Source: Limimaricola variabilis (GTDB lineage: Bacteria; Pseudomonadota; Alphaproteobacteria; Rhodobacterales; Rhodobacteraceae). Taken from it: 64,000 nucleotides of DNA. Below, one piece after another: positions 55,984-63,875 of the stretch (position 1 is its first letter; the number at the start of each line of letters is the position of its first letter). The notes below the pieces were generated by a model. The model ran no database searches and was not told where the DNA came from. It worked only from the letters and a program-made list of their open reading frames with translations. The position numbers and the translations under genes were made by a program. Where the stretch lies: positions 124,001 to 188,000 of the forward strand of contig NZ_JACIBX010000003.1 of the NCBI RefSeq assembly GCF_014195545.1. The letters run 5' to 3'.

Positions 55984-56073
55984 CTACGAGATCGGCTTTT
56001 CCTTTTTAGGATCGGCACTAATCGCCGGCCTCGTTGCGTCCCATTCGACTTGAGCGCGGATACGAGAGATCAT
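55984..56073 (-). CDS. Possible small protein (29 aa)
   Basis: The frame from ATG 56073 reads MISRIRAQVEWDATRPAISA then DPKKEKPIS. An in-frame GTG at 56088 is another start. Composition is protein-like, and it lies just upstream of the previous small frame. Weak ribosome-binding evidence. Confidence 0.3.
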   Translation of the reverse strand: MISRIRAQVEWDATRPAISADPKKEKPIS

Positions 56074-56265
56074 GCTCGCCACGACCACCGGGTCAGGCTC
56101 AGATGTGAGGCAGGCTCGACGATCTTACCACGCACTCACGAGGCACGACACGCCGTCGAGGATCACAGATGCGGCGATGCACGCGATGAGTTCGAGGGTA
56201 ATAGAGGGCGGGTCTCTCTCTGTCTTTCGAGAAAGATGGTGCCGAGCTCGGCGCGCCGGAAACGC

Positions 56266-56433
56266 TTACCGATCGAGCAAGTGATACGGCGCGTCTCTCA
56301 TCGCCTTCTCGGCGACGTGCCTCAGATCCCGGCGCCGCCCTCGACGCACCTCGAGCCAGAGCGCGAGGAGCACCCCGGCCGTAAAAACGGCCGAGATCAG
56401 GACGAGGATGAGCTGGGCTTCGTTCGAGAGCAT
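56266..56433 (-). CDS. Small single-pass membrane protein
   Basis: 55 residues with one membrane helix (LILVLISAVFTAGVLLALWL, residues 8-27) and a strongly basic cytoplasmic-type tail (EVRRGRRRDLRHV). Size and topology would suit a pinholin-like or Rz-adjacent lysis protein, or simply a small phage membrane protein. It starts 4 bases after the preceding stop. Confidence 0.6.
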   Translation of the reverse strand: MLSNEAQLILVLISAVFTAGVLLALWLEVRRGRRRDLRHVAEKAMRDAPYHLLDR

Positions 56434-56437
56434 GGGC

Positions 56438-56875
56438 TTAGGATAGCTCATGCCTGAGGCGACGTGCACGTACTTCCTCGAGGAGCTGCTCCAGCGCGCT
56501 CTCGACCGAGAAGCCCTCGCCATATCCTGCCTCATCCGTCGGAACCGCACCGAGAGCCAAGACCATCGGGTGGATGACATTCCAGAACGCGTCCGCGTTG
56601 GGCCACTCATCTACGAGACGCCACAGATCCCGCCCGGCCGCAATATCGGCCTCGAGATCGGCATCTTCCATTAGGTCGGCCGCGGCCGTCCGAGCACTCC
56701 AGAGAGAGCACGCACCATCCATTGCGAAGCAAGTGTGCCGAGCAATCGCGTCCGTCCGCTCGACGAGCTCGAAGATGAGCCCCTCCAAGTGCGGATCGTC
56801 AGCCTTAGGCAATGCCGAGGCGGCCTCGTAAGCGTCATTCGCAACAGTGTTCAGGCGCTCGAGTAGGTCAGTCAT
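56438..56875 (-). CDS. Hypothetical protein
   Basis: 145 residues, all-helical and acidic (TDLLERLNTVANDAYEAASA, ...EGLIFELVERTDAIARHTCF). GGAG lies 6 bases before the ATG at 56875. First gene of the minus-strand run that ends with the spanins. Family unknown. Confidence 0.65.
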   Translation of the reverse strand: MTDLLERLNTVANDAYEAASALPKADDPHLEGLIFELVERTDAIARHTCFAMDGACSLWSARTAAADLMEDADLEADIAAGRDLWRLVDEWPNADAFWNVIHPMVLALGAVPTDEAGYGEGFSVESALEQLLEEVRARRLRHELS

Positions 56876-57507
56876 GGAAGTCTCCTCAATGTGTCTGAGA
56901 AGCACCTGTTGTCGACCGAGACCAACCGGAAGAAAAAAGTCGAAACGGCCCCGATCTCACCCACCGACCAGAACATACCACCTCGGCGAAACCGAGTGCC
57001 TCTTTTCCTTGTCAGAGCGGAAATCGCGGGAAATCAGGACGATCCAAGACGATCATCCTGGCTCCGGATTGGCTCTTTCTCAAATGTTTTCAGGCAGTTC
57101 CTTTCACTCTTCATGCTATAAGGATGATCCACCCTTTTCCGGAAAAACTCTCATAGAGAAGGGTCATTCTTAAAAATGGTAAAACCACAGACTCCCTCGC
57201 GCCCGCGTGGGGGTAATGTCATCATCCTACAAACTAAAAACGCCCCTCTCCTAAAGGGATTTCTTCCGAAAGCCCTGGATTATCCCGCCACCTCGTCGAA
57301 AGACAGACAAATCCTGAAAGAATAAGGAGTTTTGTGCCAGGACGATACCAGGGCGATCATCCTGCACGATCCTGCTCCGGGACTTCTGCGACTGAAAATG
57401 TGCCCCGAAGTTAAAAAATCTTCACCGATCGTTTGGGGACGGCACCACTTCCTCTCTACCTGAAAACTACCCGGAACAAACGGGAAATAATCACGAGAGG
57501 AAACGCT
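56876..57507. promoter_or_regulatory. Divergent control / possible origin region before the primase operon
   Basis: 632 bases between divergent gene runs, AT-richer than the surroundings and without a convincing gene. Plus-strand frames here (for example 56891-57121, and a 26-codon frame at 57334-57414 behind AAGGAG) have poor composition. It holds the repeated CAGGA(C/T)GAT motifs listed separately and a TTTTCCGGAAAA palindrome at 57135-57146. By position it would carry both promoters and, by analogy with P4-type elements, possibly the replication origin. Confidence 0.5.
57035..57364. repeat. Iteron- or operator-like repeats
   Basis: Two near-identical units, 57035-57060 and 57338-57364, each open with CAGGACGAT and close with GATCATCCTG, so each is also an imperfect inverted repeat. 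Two further half-like copies lie between them: AGGATGATCC at 57121-57130 and TCATCATCCT at 57220-57229. The two full units flank the gene-free region. Confidence 0.55.
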
Positions 57508-57798
57508 GTGAAAATCCTGCGCAAGCCCGCCTATATAGGCACCACAAGCCAATTCCTGGAGCTCCAGGTTCTGGCCAAGGCCACCGGCACCTACGCTGAG
57601 CGTCATCAAGCCGCCCGGGTCGCCATCGGTAAGTCGCTGATCGGCGAACGCGTCTCGGTCATACGTCTGGGCGGCAAAGACTATCTCGTCGCTCCTCGCG
57701 ACCTCGAGACCCTTCCGACCGGCGTGAAGCCCCGCGCCGTGGGTGTGCTCTCGGCATGCGACGACCGGGGCGTGATCGCCCTCGATACGATCGACTGA
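57508..57798 (+). CDS. Hypothetical protein upstream of the primase
   Basis: 96 residues from a GTG with GAGAGG 6 bases upstream. It starts MKILRKPAYIGTTSQFLELQ-like (Lys/Arg-rich then alpha/beta), with a beta-rich C-terminal half (VSVIRLGGKDYLVAPRDLE). No recognised family. First gene of the plus-strand run, 95 bases before the primase; an initiation accessory or regulator would fit the position but is not shown. Confidence 0.6.
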   Translation: MKILRKPAYIGTTSQFLELQVLAKATGTYAERHQAARVAIGKSLIGERVSVIRLGGKDYLVAPRDLETLPTGVKPRAVGVLSACDDRGVIALDTID

Positions 57799-57893
57799 GA
57801 AAAATCGCAGGGCCGTTTTGGGCGGCCTGACGACGACCCCAATATTCTCCAGCCGGCGTCAGATCGGTGGAAAAAAGTAAAAGGTATCGAGCT

Positions 57894-60002
57894 ATGAAGA
57901 CCACCATGATGAAAGAGATCGCGCGCAAGATTGCTCTCCGCGAAGAGCAAGCCGCCGCGATCCGTGAGGCCGCCGCGAAGACTGCCCGCTCCTCCGCCGC
58001 GTCCAATCTACCCGCGGACGACCTGACCGCGATCAAAGGTATCGGCGCCGCCGTCGCCGCGAAGCTGGAAGCCGCCGGCATCCGTCATTACGAGAGCCTT
58101 GCCGCCACCACCGATGAAGCCCTCGACGCCGTCGCGAAGGGCACCGCTAAGAAAGCCGCGAAGGGTGAGTGGCGCGCTCAAGCCGAGACGCTTGCCGCCG
58201 AGAAAGAACCGGTCGAGATGCCGGAGGTCGACCTCGGCCTCGCCGGTCGGATTTCGGGCCGCGACCTCTGGGCCGCCCTCGACCTCGACGGCTCCGACAT
58301 TGACAACGCGAAGCGCATGCTCGCTCGCTACGAGGGGAAGCTGATCTACGTCTCAGGCCTCGGCACGATGGCGTGGACGGGTAAGCGGTGGAAACTCGAA
58401 GAGAAGGACGACGCCCCGCTCGGTCGTGCCGCTCAGACTACCGCCGAGGCGATCAACTTCGAGGCCGCCATCGTGCGCATCGCGCATGAGCACGGGATCG
58501 TCGAGCACTACTGCACCTCGAAGAAGGACGCGAAAGAGGCTCGCGAGCTCCTCAACGGTCAGGACGTCGTATTCTGCCACGAAGAGATCGCCGCCCGCGC
58601 CATGAAGGCGAAGGATCTGAAGGCCGTGAATGCGATGGGCAAGATCGCGACGGATCACATGCAGGTCGAGCAGAAGGCTATCGACGCTCAGAAGCACCTC
58701 CTCACCGTGGCGAACGGCACGATCAACCTGATCACCGGCGAGGTCATCAAGTCCGAACCAGATCACCTGATCACGAAGATGACGCCGCTCTCCGTGCCCA
58801 CGATCGAGGATCACGAGGGCCGCCGCTGGGTCGCCTTCGATCCGGCCGCGTGCCCGGTCTGGCTCAAGGCGATCTCTCAGGCCTTCCTCGCTGATAAGGA
58901 TCTGATCGATTACGTCCAACGGCTCGTCGGATACCTGATCACCGGAGAGACCACCGAGCAGAAGTTCTTCTTCGCATCGGGCCGGGGCTCGAACATGAAG
59001 GGTCGCTTCTTCAACACGGTCGCGAGCATTATCCCGGAGCATATCGCCGAGGTCGAAAAAGACCTTCTCATGAAGCAACGCGGCGGCCGTAAGGAGATGG
59101 GCGGCACGAATGAGGCCGTCGCCGATCTTCGCGGCGCTCGCGTCATTCACGCCGAGGAAGGCGATCTGGACGACGTCCTCGACGAGGCGGTGATGAAGCT
59201 CCTCTCCGGTGGAGGCGTGCTCAAGGCCGCGAAGAAATATAAGTCGGAGATCAAGTTCAAACCCGAGGGCAAGATTTTCTACGAGACCAACAACCGCCCC
59301 TCGATCTACTCTCAGGACAAAGCGATTTGGCGGCGCGTGGTCGACATCCCCTTCCGCGCTCACTTCGCGAACCCGAACGACGAAGACTACGAGCCGGGCG
59401 TCTCGCTCCCGAAGAACGAGCGGCTCGACGAACAGCTCGCGGCCGAGCTTCCGGCGATCCTTGCCTGGGCCGTCATGGGGGCCCGTGTGTGGTATGAGAA
59501 AGGCCTGAGCCGCGAGATCCCGGAGCCGGCCGCCATCGTGAAACAGCGGAAGACCTATAAGACCGAGACCGACGTTCTCGCCGATTTCATCGACGACGCG
59601 TGCGAGCGTGAGGACAGTAAAGTGATCGCTGCCGGTCAGCTCTATCAGGCATACGAGAACCACTGCCGCCTGAACGCGAACGGCCGGCCGATCTCCTCGA
59701 AGGCCTTCTCGAAGGCACTCGACGAGCGGGGCTTCGGACGCTTCAAGCGCGGCGGCCAAGCCTATCGCGATGGTCTGACGCTGAACGAAGCCGGCTGGGC
59801 TTACCATCGCGATGAGCGGCCAAAAGATCATGTGGCGCTCAAGGCGGTCGCGCCTGAGCCAGTGTCGGCGGTCGACCGCGACATGGATGCACCGCTCCGG
59901 AGCTATGGTGTGAACGGCCGCCTCTACCTCGATCGCCGATCTCCCGTTCAACGTTCGCAAGTTGGTCGAGACGACGGGTCAGAGCTTCCCGGCTCCCGGT
60001 GA
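57894..60002 (+). CDS. P4-type primase-helicase (D5_N / SF3 helicase)
   Basis: 702 residues. A helix-hairpin-helix-like segment near residues 45-75 (LTAIKGIGAAVAAKLEAAGI) precedes the D5_N domain (about 140-330) and an SF3 helicase: Walker A region FFASGRGSNMKGRFFN (near residue 365), Walker B-like LRGARVIHAEEGD (near 415), MKLLSGGGVLKA, sensor IFYETNNRPSI and WRRVVDIPF. In Walker A the Lys is kept, but the usual Gly-Lys-Ser/Thr is Met-Lys-Gly. No canonical N-terminal primase domain is evident. It probably loads or drives replication of the element. The last about 30 residues look frameshifted. ATG 57894 preferred over GTG 57867. Confidence 0.85.
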   Translation: MKTTMMKEIARKIALREEQAAAIREAAAKTARSSAASNLPADDLTAIKGIGAAVAAKLEAAGIRHYESLAATTDEALDAVAKGTAKKAAKGEWRAQAETLAAEKEPVEMPEVDLGLAGRISGRDLWAALDLDGSDIDNAKRMLARYEGKLIYVSGLGTMAWTGKRWKLEEKDDAPLGRAAQTTAEAINFEAAIVRIAHEHGIVEHYCTSKKDAKEARELLNGQDVVFCHEEIAARAMKAKDLKAVNAMGKIATDHMQVEQKAIDAQKHLLTVANGTINLITGEVIKSEPDHLITKMTPLSVPTIEDHEGRRWVAFDPAACPVWLKAISQAFLADKDLIDYVQRLVGYLITGETTEQKFFFASGRGSNMKGRFFNTVASIIPEHIAEVEKDLLMKQRGGRKEMGGTNEAVADLRGARVIHAEEGDLDDVLDEAVMKLLSGGGVLKAAKKYKSEIKFKPEGKIFYETNNRPSIYSQDKAIWRRVVDIPFRAHFANPNDEDYEPGVSLPKNERLDEQLAAELPAILAWAVMGARVWYEKGLSREIPEPAAIVKQRKTYKTETDVLADFIDDACEREDSKVIAAGQLYQAYENHCRLNANGRPISSKAFSKALDERGFGRFKRGGQAYRDGLTLNEAGWAYHRDERPKDHVALKAVAPEPVSAVDRDMDAPLRSYGVNGRLYLDRRSPVQRSQVGRDDGSELPGSR

Positions 60003-60095
60003 GACGCTCAAGACCGCATCCAGCCAGCTCCAGTGCTTCGCCCGCTGATTTCTAAATACCTACCCTGACCCCGCTCGATGGGTCTGGGCATCTCG

Positions 60096-60125
60096 CCCCC
60101 GGTCTTGCAATCGGGGGTCTTTTTT
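60096..60125 (+). terminator. Strong rho-independent terminator after the primase
   Basis: CCCCCG and CGGGGG (60096-60101 / 60112-60117) close a 10-base loop and are followed by TCTTTTTT. It ends the primase transcript. Confidence 0.85.
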
Positions 60126-60260
60126 ACCGGCATCACGATGTGGTGGGCAACGCAATATGTGGTGCGCCAGTTTTAACTTTGCACAAGAGAACGAATCGGC
60201 CATATCGGTATGCGGGAGGGACGACCTGAGACTTTCAACCATGACATAAGGTCACGCTAC

Positions 60261-61088
60261 ATGAGCAAGCATTATGCTGCTGACGACGACGACTTCCTGA
60301 TCACCGACCCGGAGAAACAACCCGGCGTCATCTCCGAGGTCCCAGCGGGCGTGAAGCCGCTCCGCCTGGAGCCCATCGGCTATCGTGCCAACATCGAAGT
60401 CAGGTGCGCCTTCTGCCGAAACCGGCAGCGCCATATCTACGGGTTCTTCGCTGTCCTGCCCGATGGCAGCCTCGCCCTCTGCGGCAACTGCTGCGCAGTC
60501 GAGATTTCAGACAAGTCGACCGTCGCGAAGATCAAACAGGACGTCAAGCGTCGCGAGATCACCAACCAGAACATGATCGTCATCCGCGAGCTCACCCGGG
60601 GCCTGCCGGAAGTTCTGAAGGTCCTCGAGCGCGACGTGCTTCCGATTGAGGCGCAGGTAAACTCGACCGCCAAGGAGCTTGAGTGGCTCTTCCCGTCGAG
60701 CCGCGGAACATGGAAGACGTCAAAGAAGCTGGGCCTCGCGCGCGGCGGCTTGGTCAGTGTTCTGAAGATCACCGGCAAGCTCGGTGAGCGCGACGTCGAA
60801 GGCGTTCTCGAAAAGCGCCAGCGGATCTTCACCGCAATCCGCGAGGGTCTACAGGAACTTGAGGTGGCAGCGAAGGCTCTCCGTGCCGAACCGGTGAAGC
60901 ATGCCCTTAGAACCCTGGCGCGAAGGGACGGTTATGAGCAGGTCACAATGCGAGGCACCGAGGTCGTCGTCGGCAGCTGGATACCGGACCCCGACGATGA
61001 CGAGATGGAGATCTTTAGCGAACGGACCGTGCCGTTGCTTACAGTAGAGGTGCCGGATGCGAGAGAGTTGTTGGGATTGATAGAGTGA
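60261..61088 (+). CDS. Hypothetical protein with a Cys-rich, zinc-finger-like N-terminus
   Basis: 275 residues. VRCAFCRNRQRHIYGFFAVL and LALCGNCCAVE near residues 48-80 give CxxC and CxxCC pairs suited to zinc binding. The remainder is helical (EVLKVLERDVLPIEAQVNST, ...) with an acidic C-terminus. AAGG lies 9 bases before the ATG. It has its own promoter region after the terminator. Family not recognised; a nucleic-acid binding role is plausible. Confidence 0.7.
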   Translation: MSKHYAADDDDFLITDPEKQPGVISEVPAGVKPLRLEPIGYRANIEVRCAFCRNRQRHIYGFFAVLPDGSLALCGNCCAVEISDKSTVAKIKQDVKRREITNQNMIVIRELTRGLPEVLKVLERDVLPIEAQVNSTAKELEWLFPSSRGTWKTSKKLGLARGGLVSVLKITGKLGERDVEGVLEKRQRIFTAIREGLQELEVAAKALRAEPVKHALRTLARRDGYEQVTMRGTEVVVGSWIPDPDDDEMEIFSERTVPLLTVEVPDARELLGLIE

Positions 61089-61167
61089 GAAGAAAGTAGG
61101 CCTTCTCCGCACTGACGCATTCCGTATGATGGGAGGCCTTCAGCTCAGCAATCGCTCCAGAAGCAAA

Positions 61168-61194
61168 GGGCCGCGATCGTTTCGATCGCGGCCC
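61168..61194. terminator. Bidirectional terminator
   Basis: GGGCCGCGATCG and its exact reverse complement around a TTT loop, 12-bp stem. On the minus strand TTTGCTTCT follows, serving the AlbA_2 gene; it also lies 79 bases after the plus-strand gene's stop. Confidence 0.8.
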
Positions 61195-61253
61195 ATCTCA
61201 TAAACTTTGGAGCCATGACCCGTTTCTTTGGTAGGTTTGCTTGAGACCAGCTC

Positions 61254-62342
61254 TCAAATGTCACCCTCTGGATCATCTGCATCGCCGGCCTCAAGGCGGC
61301 TTTGCCTCCAAGCTTGTTGTGTTCTCTGTGAGCCGACAACTTCAACGAAGTCGTCTGGTGTCTGCCTCGCGAACTGGGATACTGCTTCCCGCGCCCTGGC
61401 GTAATAAAGCGTAGTTCCCGTGATAGGCTCTACGCCAGTGTGGGTCTTGTCCCCTTCTGGTTTGTTCCAGAACCCAAGGTGATCCGCTGCTCTACGCAGA
61501 TGCGAATGCGACCAAGGAAACGCATCCCCAAAAATCTCCTTGATAGTCGGGCGCATCTCCTCAACTGCATCGGAGGGTCGCTTTGGGTTTCGTGGGTCTC
61601 TGTCGGCAGGTGTCGACAGCTGAACGTTGCCTACGAGTTTGTAGGCTGGCGCGCCGCCGTCCTGCACCAAAGTTCCCCTGTCGATAACGTTCATGTTGGA
61701 TGCAGCTGTGGCAGGCAGATAGAAAGTCATCTCCTCATTGCCTTCCTCCGAGTCACTTCTCGGGTCGGCAACAACAACTTGGTCAAATCCGATTTCACGG
61801 CCTCGGCCCAGATATGCGAATATTTCGCTTCGGATTCTCTCATCCCGAGATTGTAGGAGCTGCGAGAACTCTTCACCTGTGATGGGGGCGGTCTGCCCCC
61901 TACGCCGAGTGTAGACCGTGCCTTTGCGCAGAATATTGTCAGTGCCTTGAGCGCCCGAGAGATCCTTGATTGCGATGGCAGGTGGTTTCGATAGAGGTTC
62001 AACGAGTAGCACCCCAATGTCCCGGCCCTGAATATCAAGCGTAACGAAGTGCGTGGTGGGAATCGGCGAGATCACTGAGGCGATTTGCTCCGATTGTTGA
62101 CCTTCGTCTAAGACTTGGCCGTTGAGTCCGACGAGCATGCGAGGATTATCGGAGACCCCGAACACAATGATCCCGCCGTTTTTGTTGGCAAACGCCGCGA
62201 TGGTCTTCAGAGATTTCCGAAATGTCGCGATCGCCATGTCGCGCTTGAACTCTAAGTCGGTGCTCTCCCGGGCAGTCACACGATATTCGTTATCCCCCCT
62301 GGAAAGAAGTCCAAGCCTGGCTTCTAACTCGTCAGCGTCCAT
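61254..62342 (-). CDS. AlbA_2 / Schlafen-type ATP-binding domain protein
   Basis: 362 residues. The N-terminal AlbA_2 (AAA_4/Schlafen) domain is clear: ESTDLEFKRDM near residue 26, AAFANKNGGIIVFGVSDN near 50 and SKPPAIAIKD near 115. Behind it comes a C-terminal region of unknown fold with a helical SQFARQTPDDFVEV end. Such proteins occur as regulators and as parts of phage-defence loci; the role here is unknown. The ATG at 62342 overlaps the IS256 target duplication, and the native promoter and operator now lie beyond the insertion. Confidence 0.82.
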   Translation of the reverse strand: MDADELEARLGLLSRGDNEYRVTARESTDLEFKRDMAIATFRKSLKTIAAFANKNGGIIVFGVSDNPRMLVGLNGQVLDEGQQSEQIASVISPIPTTHFVTLDIQGRDIGVLLVEPLSKPPAIAIKDLSGAQGTDNILRKGTVYTRRRGQTAPITGEEFSQLLQSRDERIRSEIFAYLGRGREIGFDQVVVADPRSDSEEGNEEMTFYLPATAASNMNVIDRGTLVQDGGAPAYKLVGNVQLSTPADRDPRNPKRPSDAVEEMRPTIKEIFGDAFPWSHSHLRRAADHLGFWNKPEGDKTHTGVEPITGTTLYYARAREAVSQFARQTPDDFVEVVGSQRTQQAWRQSRLEAGDADDPEGDI

Positions 62343-62350
62343 CTTAATCC

Positions 62351-63731
62351 GGTAGTGTCCTGCCACGTGGTGGACTTTCACACCGCGCTGACGGTGTAAC
62401 CGGGGTGGCCATCGAGGACGTCGGTTATGGTGGAGTTTGCGGACTTCAACCACGGACCGAGGGAGACCCCGATGACCGACACCAACATGCCCCTGATCGA
62501 GCTGCTGCAAAAGCATGATGAGGGCGACTTTCTCCGCGCTGTGACCGAGGCGGTGCTCCAGACGCTGATGGAGCACGATGTCGAGGGTCTGATCGGCGCT
62601 GGCCGCTACGAGCGGGGCGACGGCCGGCAGACCTATCGCAACGGCTACCGGGATCGAGAGCTGAAGACGCGGCTCGGCGCCTTGAACCTGCGGGTGCCCA
62701 AGCTGCGGCAGGGCACCTACTTCCCCGGCTTCCTCGAGCCGCGTCGCACCTCGGAGAAGGCGCTGGTAGCGGTGATCCAAGAGGCGTGGATCGGTGGGGT
62801 CTCGACCCGGAAGGTCGACGATCTGGTGCAGGCGATGGGACTGTCAGGGATCTCCAAGAGCACGGTGTCGAAGCTCTGCAAGGACATCGATGAGCGCGTC
62901 CACGATTTCCTGGAGCGTCCCCTGGCTGGCGACTGGCCCTACCTGTGGCTCGACGCCACCTACCTGAAGGTGCGTCAGGGCGGCCGTATCATTTCTGTCG
63001 CGGCCATAATCGCCGTGGCCGTGAACACGGATGGACGCCGTGAGATCATCGGCCTCAGGATTGGCCCCTCGGAGGCGGAGACTTTCTGGACCGACTTCCT
63101 GCGCAGCCTGAAGAGCCGGGGCCTGGCCGGCGTGAAGCTGGTCATTTCCGACGCCCACACCGGCCTCAAGGCCGCGATCGCCCGGGTGTTCGAGGCGACC
63201 TGGCAACGCTGCCGGGTCCACTGGATGCGCAACGCGCTCGCCCACGTGCCGAAGGGGCAGCATACGGTGGTTGCCGCCGCGATCCGTCAGGCGTTCACCC
63301 AACCCGACCAGAAGAGTGCCATCGAAGTCTGGCGCCACGTGGCCGACCAGTTGCGCCCACGCTGGCCGAAGCTCGGCGCGCTCATGGACGAAAGCGAGGC
63401 CGACGTCCTCGCCTACATGGCCTTTCCGGCCCAGCACCGCACGAAGTTGCACAGCACCAACCCACTGGAACGTCTCAACAAGGAGGTGAAGAGGCGGGCA
63501 GATGTCGTAGGCATCTTCCCGAACGAGGAGTCCATCATCCGCCTGATCGGTGCGGTGCTCTTCGAGCAGAACGACGACTGGCAAAGCCAGCATCGCTACA
63601 TGCAGGTCGAAGCTTTTGCGCTCATCGATGCGGCGCAGATCGACCCGCTTCTCAGCCTATCAACACAAGCCGCCTGACCGATGATCCGCAATGACCATCC
63701 CGGAATTTACACCAGCTTGACGGACGCGGCC
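62351..63731 (+). mobile_element. IS256-family insertion sequence with 9-bp target duplication
   Basis: Ends GGTAGTGTCC (left) and the reverse complement of GGCCGCGTCC (right) give imperfect terminal inverted repeats of about 25 bp. They are flanked by identical TCTTAATCC copies at 62342-62350 and 63732-63740. The 1381-bp unit carries one intact transposase gene. The duplication shows a simple transposition event. Confidence 0.9.
62472..63677 (+). CDS. IS256-family transposase (Mutator type)
   Basis: 401 residues. DDE residues: [10 protein letters not shown] (Asp, near residue 160), [12 protein letters not shown] (Asp, near 225) with the CRVHWMRN Cys-x2-His motif of the family, and [13 protein letters not shown] (Glu, near 335). 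Full length. The ATG at 62472 follows GGGAG and is preferred over the longer frame from 62427. Confidence 0.95.
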   Translation: MTDTNMPLIELLQKHDEGDFLRAVTEAVLQTLMEHDVEGLIGAGRYERGDGRQTYRNGYRDRELKTRLGALNLRVPKLRQGTYFPGFLEPRRTSEKALVAVIQEAWIGGVSTRKVDDLVQAMGLSGISKSTVSKLCKDIDERVHDFLERPLAGDWPYLWLDATYLKVRQGGRIISVAAIIAVAVNTDGRREIIGLRIGPSEAETFWTDFLRSLKSRGLAGVKLVISDAHTGLKAAIARVFEATWQRCRVHWMRNALAHVPKGQHTVVAAAIRQAFTQPDQKSAIEVWRHVADQLRPRWPKLGALMDESEADVLAYMAFPAQHRTKLHSTNPLERLNKEVKRRADVVGIFPNEESIIRLIGAVLFEQNDDWQSQHRYMQVEAFALIDAAQIDPLLSLSTQAA

Positions 63732-63814
63732 TCTTAATCCTCTGAAATCATTCACCTACTACACATGAGCATACTCTTAGGTATGCCATATCTCGGCCAC
63801 CTGAATGGACCAAG

Positions 63815-63834
63815 TGAACCAAGATATTGGTTCA
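63815..63834. promoter_or_regulatory. Palindromic operator-like site upstream of the AlbA_2 gene (before IS insertion)
   Basis: TGAACCAA-GATA-TTGGTTCA, a perfect 8-bp inverted repeat. A second palindrome GCATAC-TCTTAG-GTATGC lies at 63769-63786. Before the insertion both stood about 40-90 bases from the AlbA_2 start codon, where operators and promoters are expected. Confidence 0.5.
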
Positions 63835-63875
63835 GTCGCCCTATGATTGAAACCCTTTTTCGTCAGGCACTTGGC

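Noticed and set aside
55912-56457. 181-codon plus-strand frame in the minus-strand operon.
   Set aside because: Arg/His-rich composition typical of an antisense shadow over the minus-strand genes.
56891-57121. 76-codon plus-strand frame.
   Set aside because: No ribosome-binding site, poor composition, and it lies in the divergent control region over a repeat unit.
57334-57414. 26-codon frame behind a good AAGGAG site upstream of the primase run.
   Set aside because: It runs straight through one of the palindromic repeat units and its product has low-complexity, non-protein-like composition.
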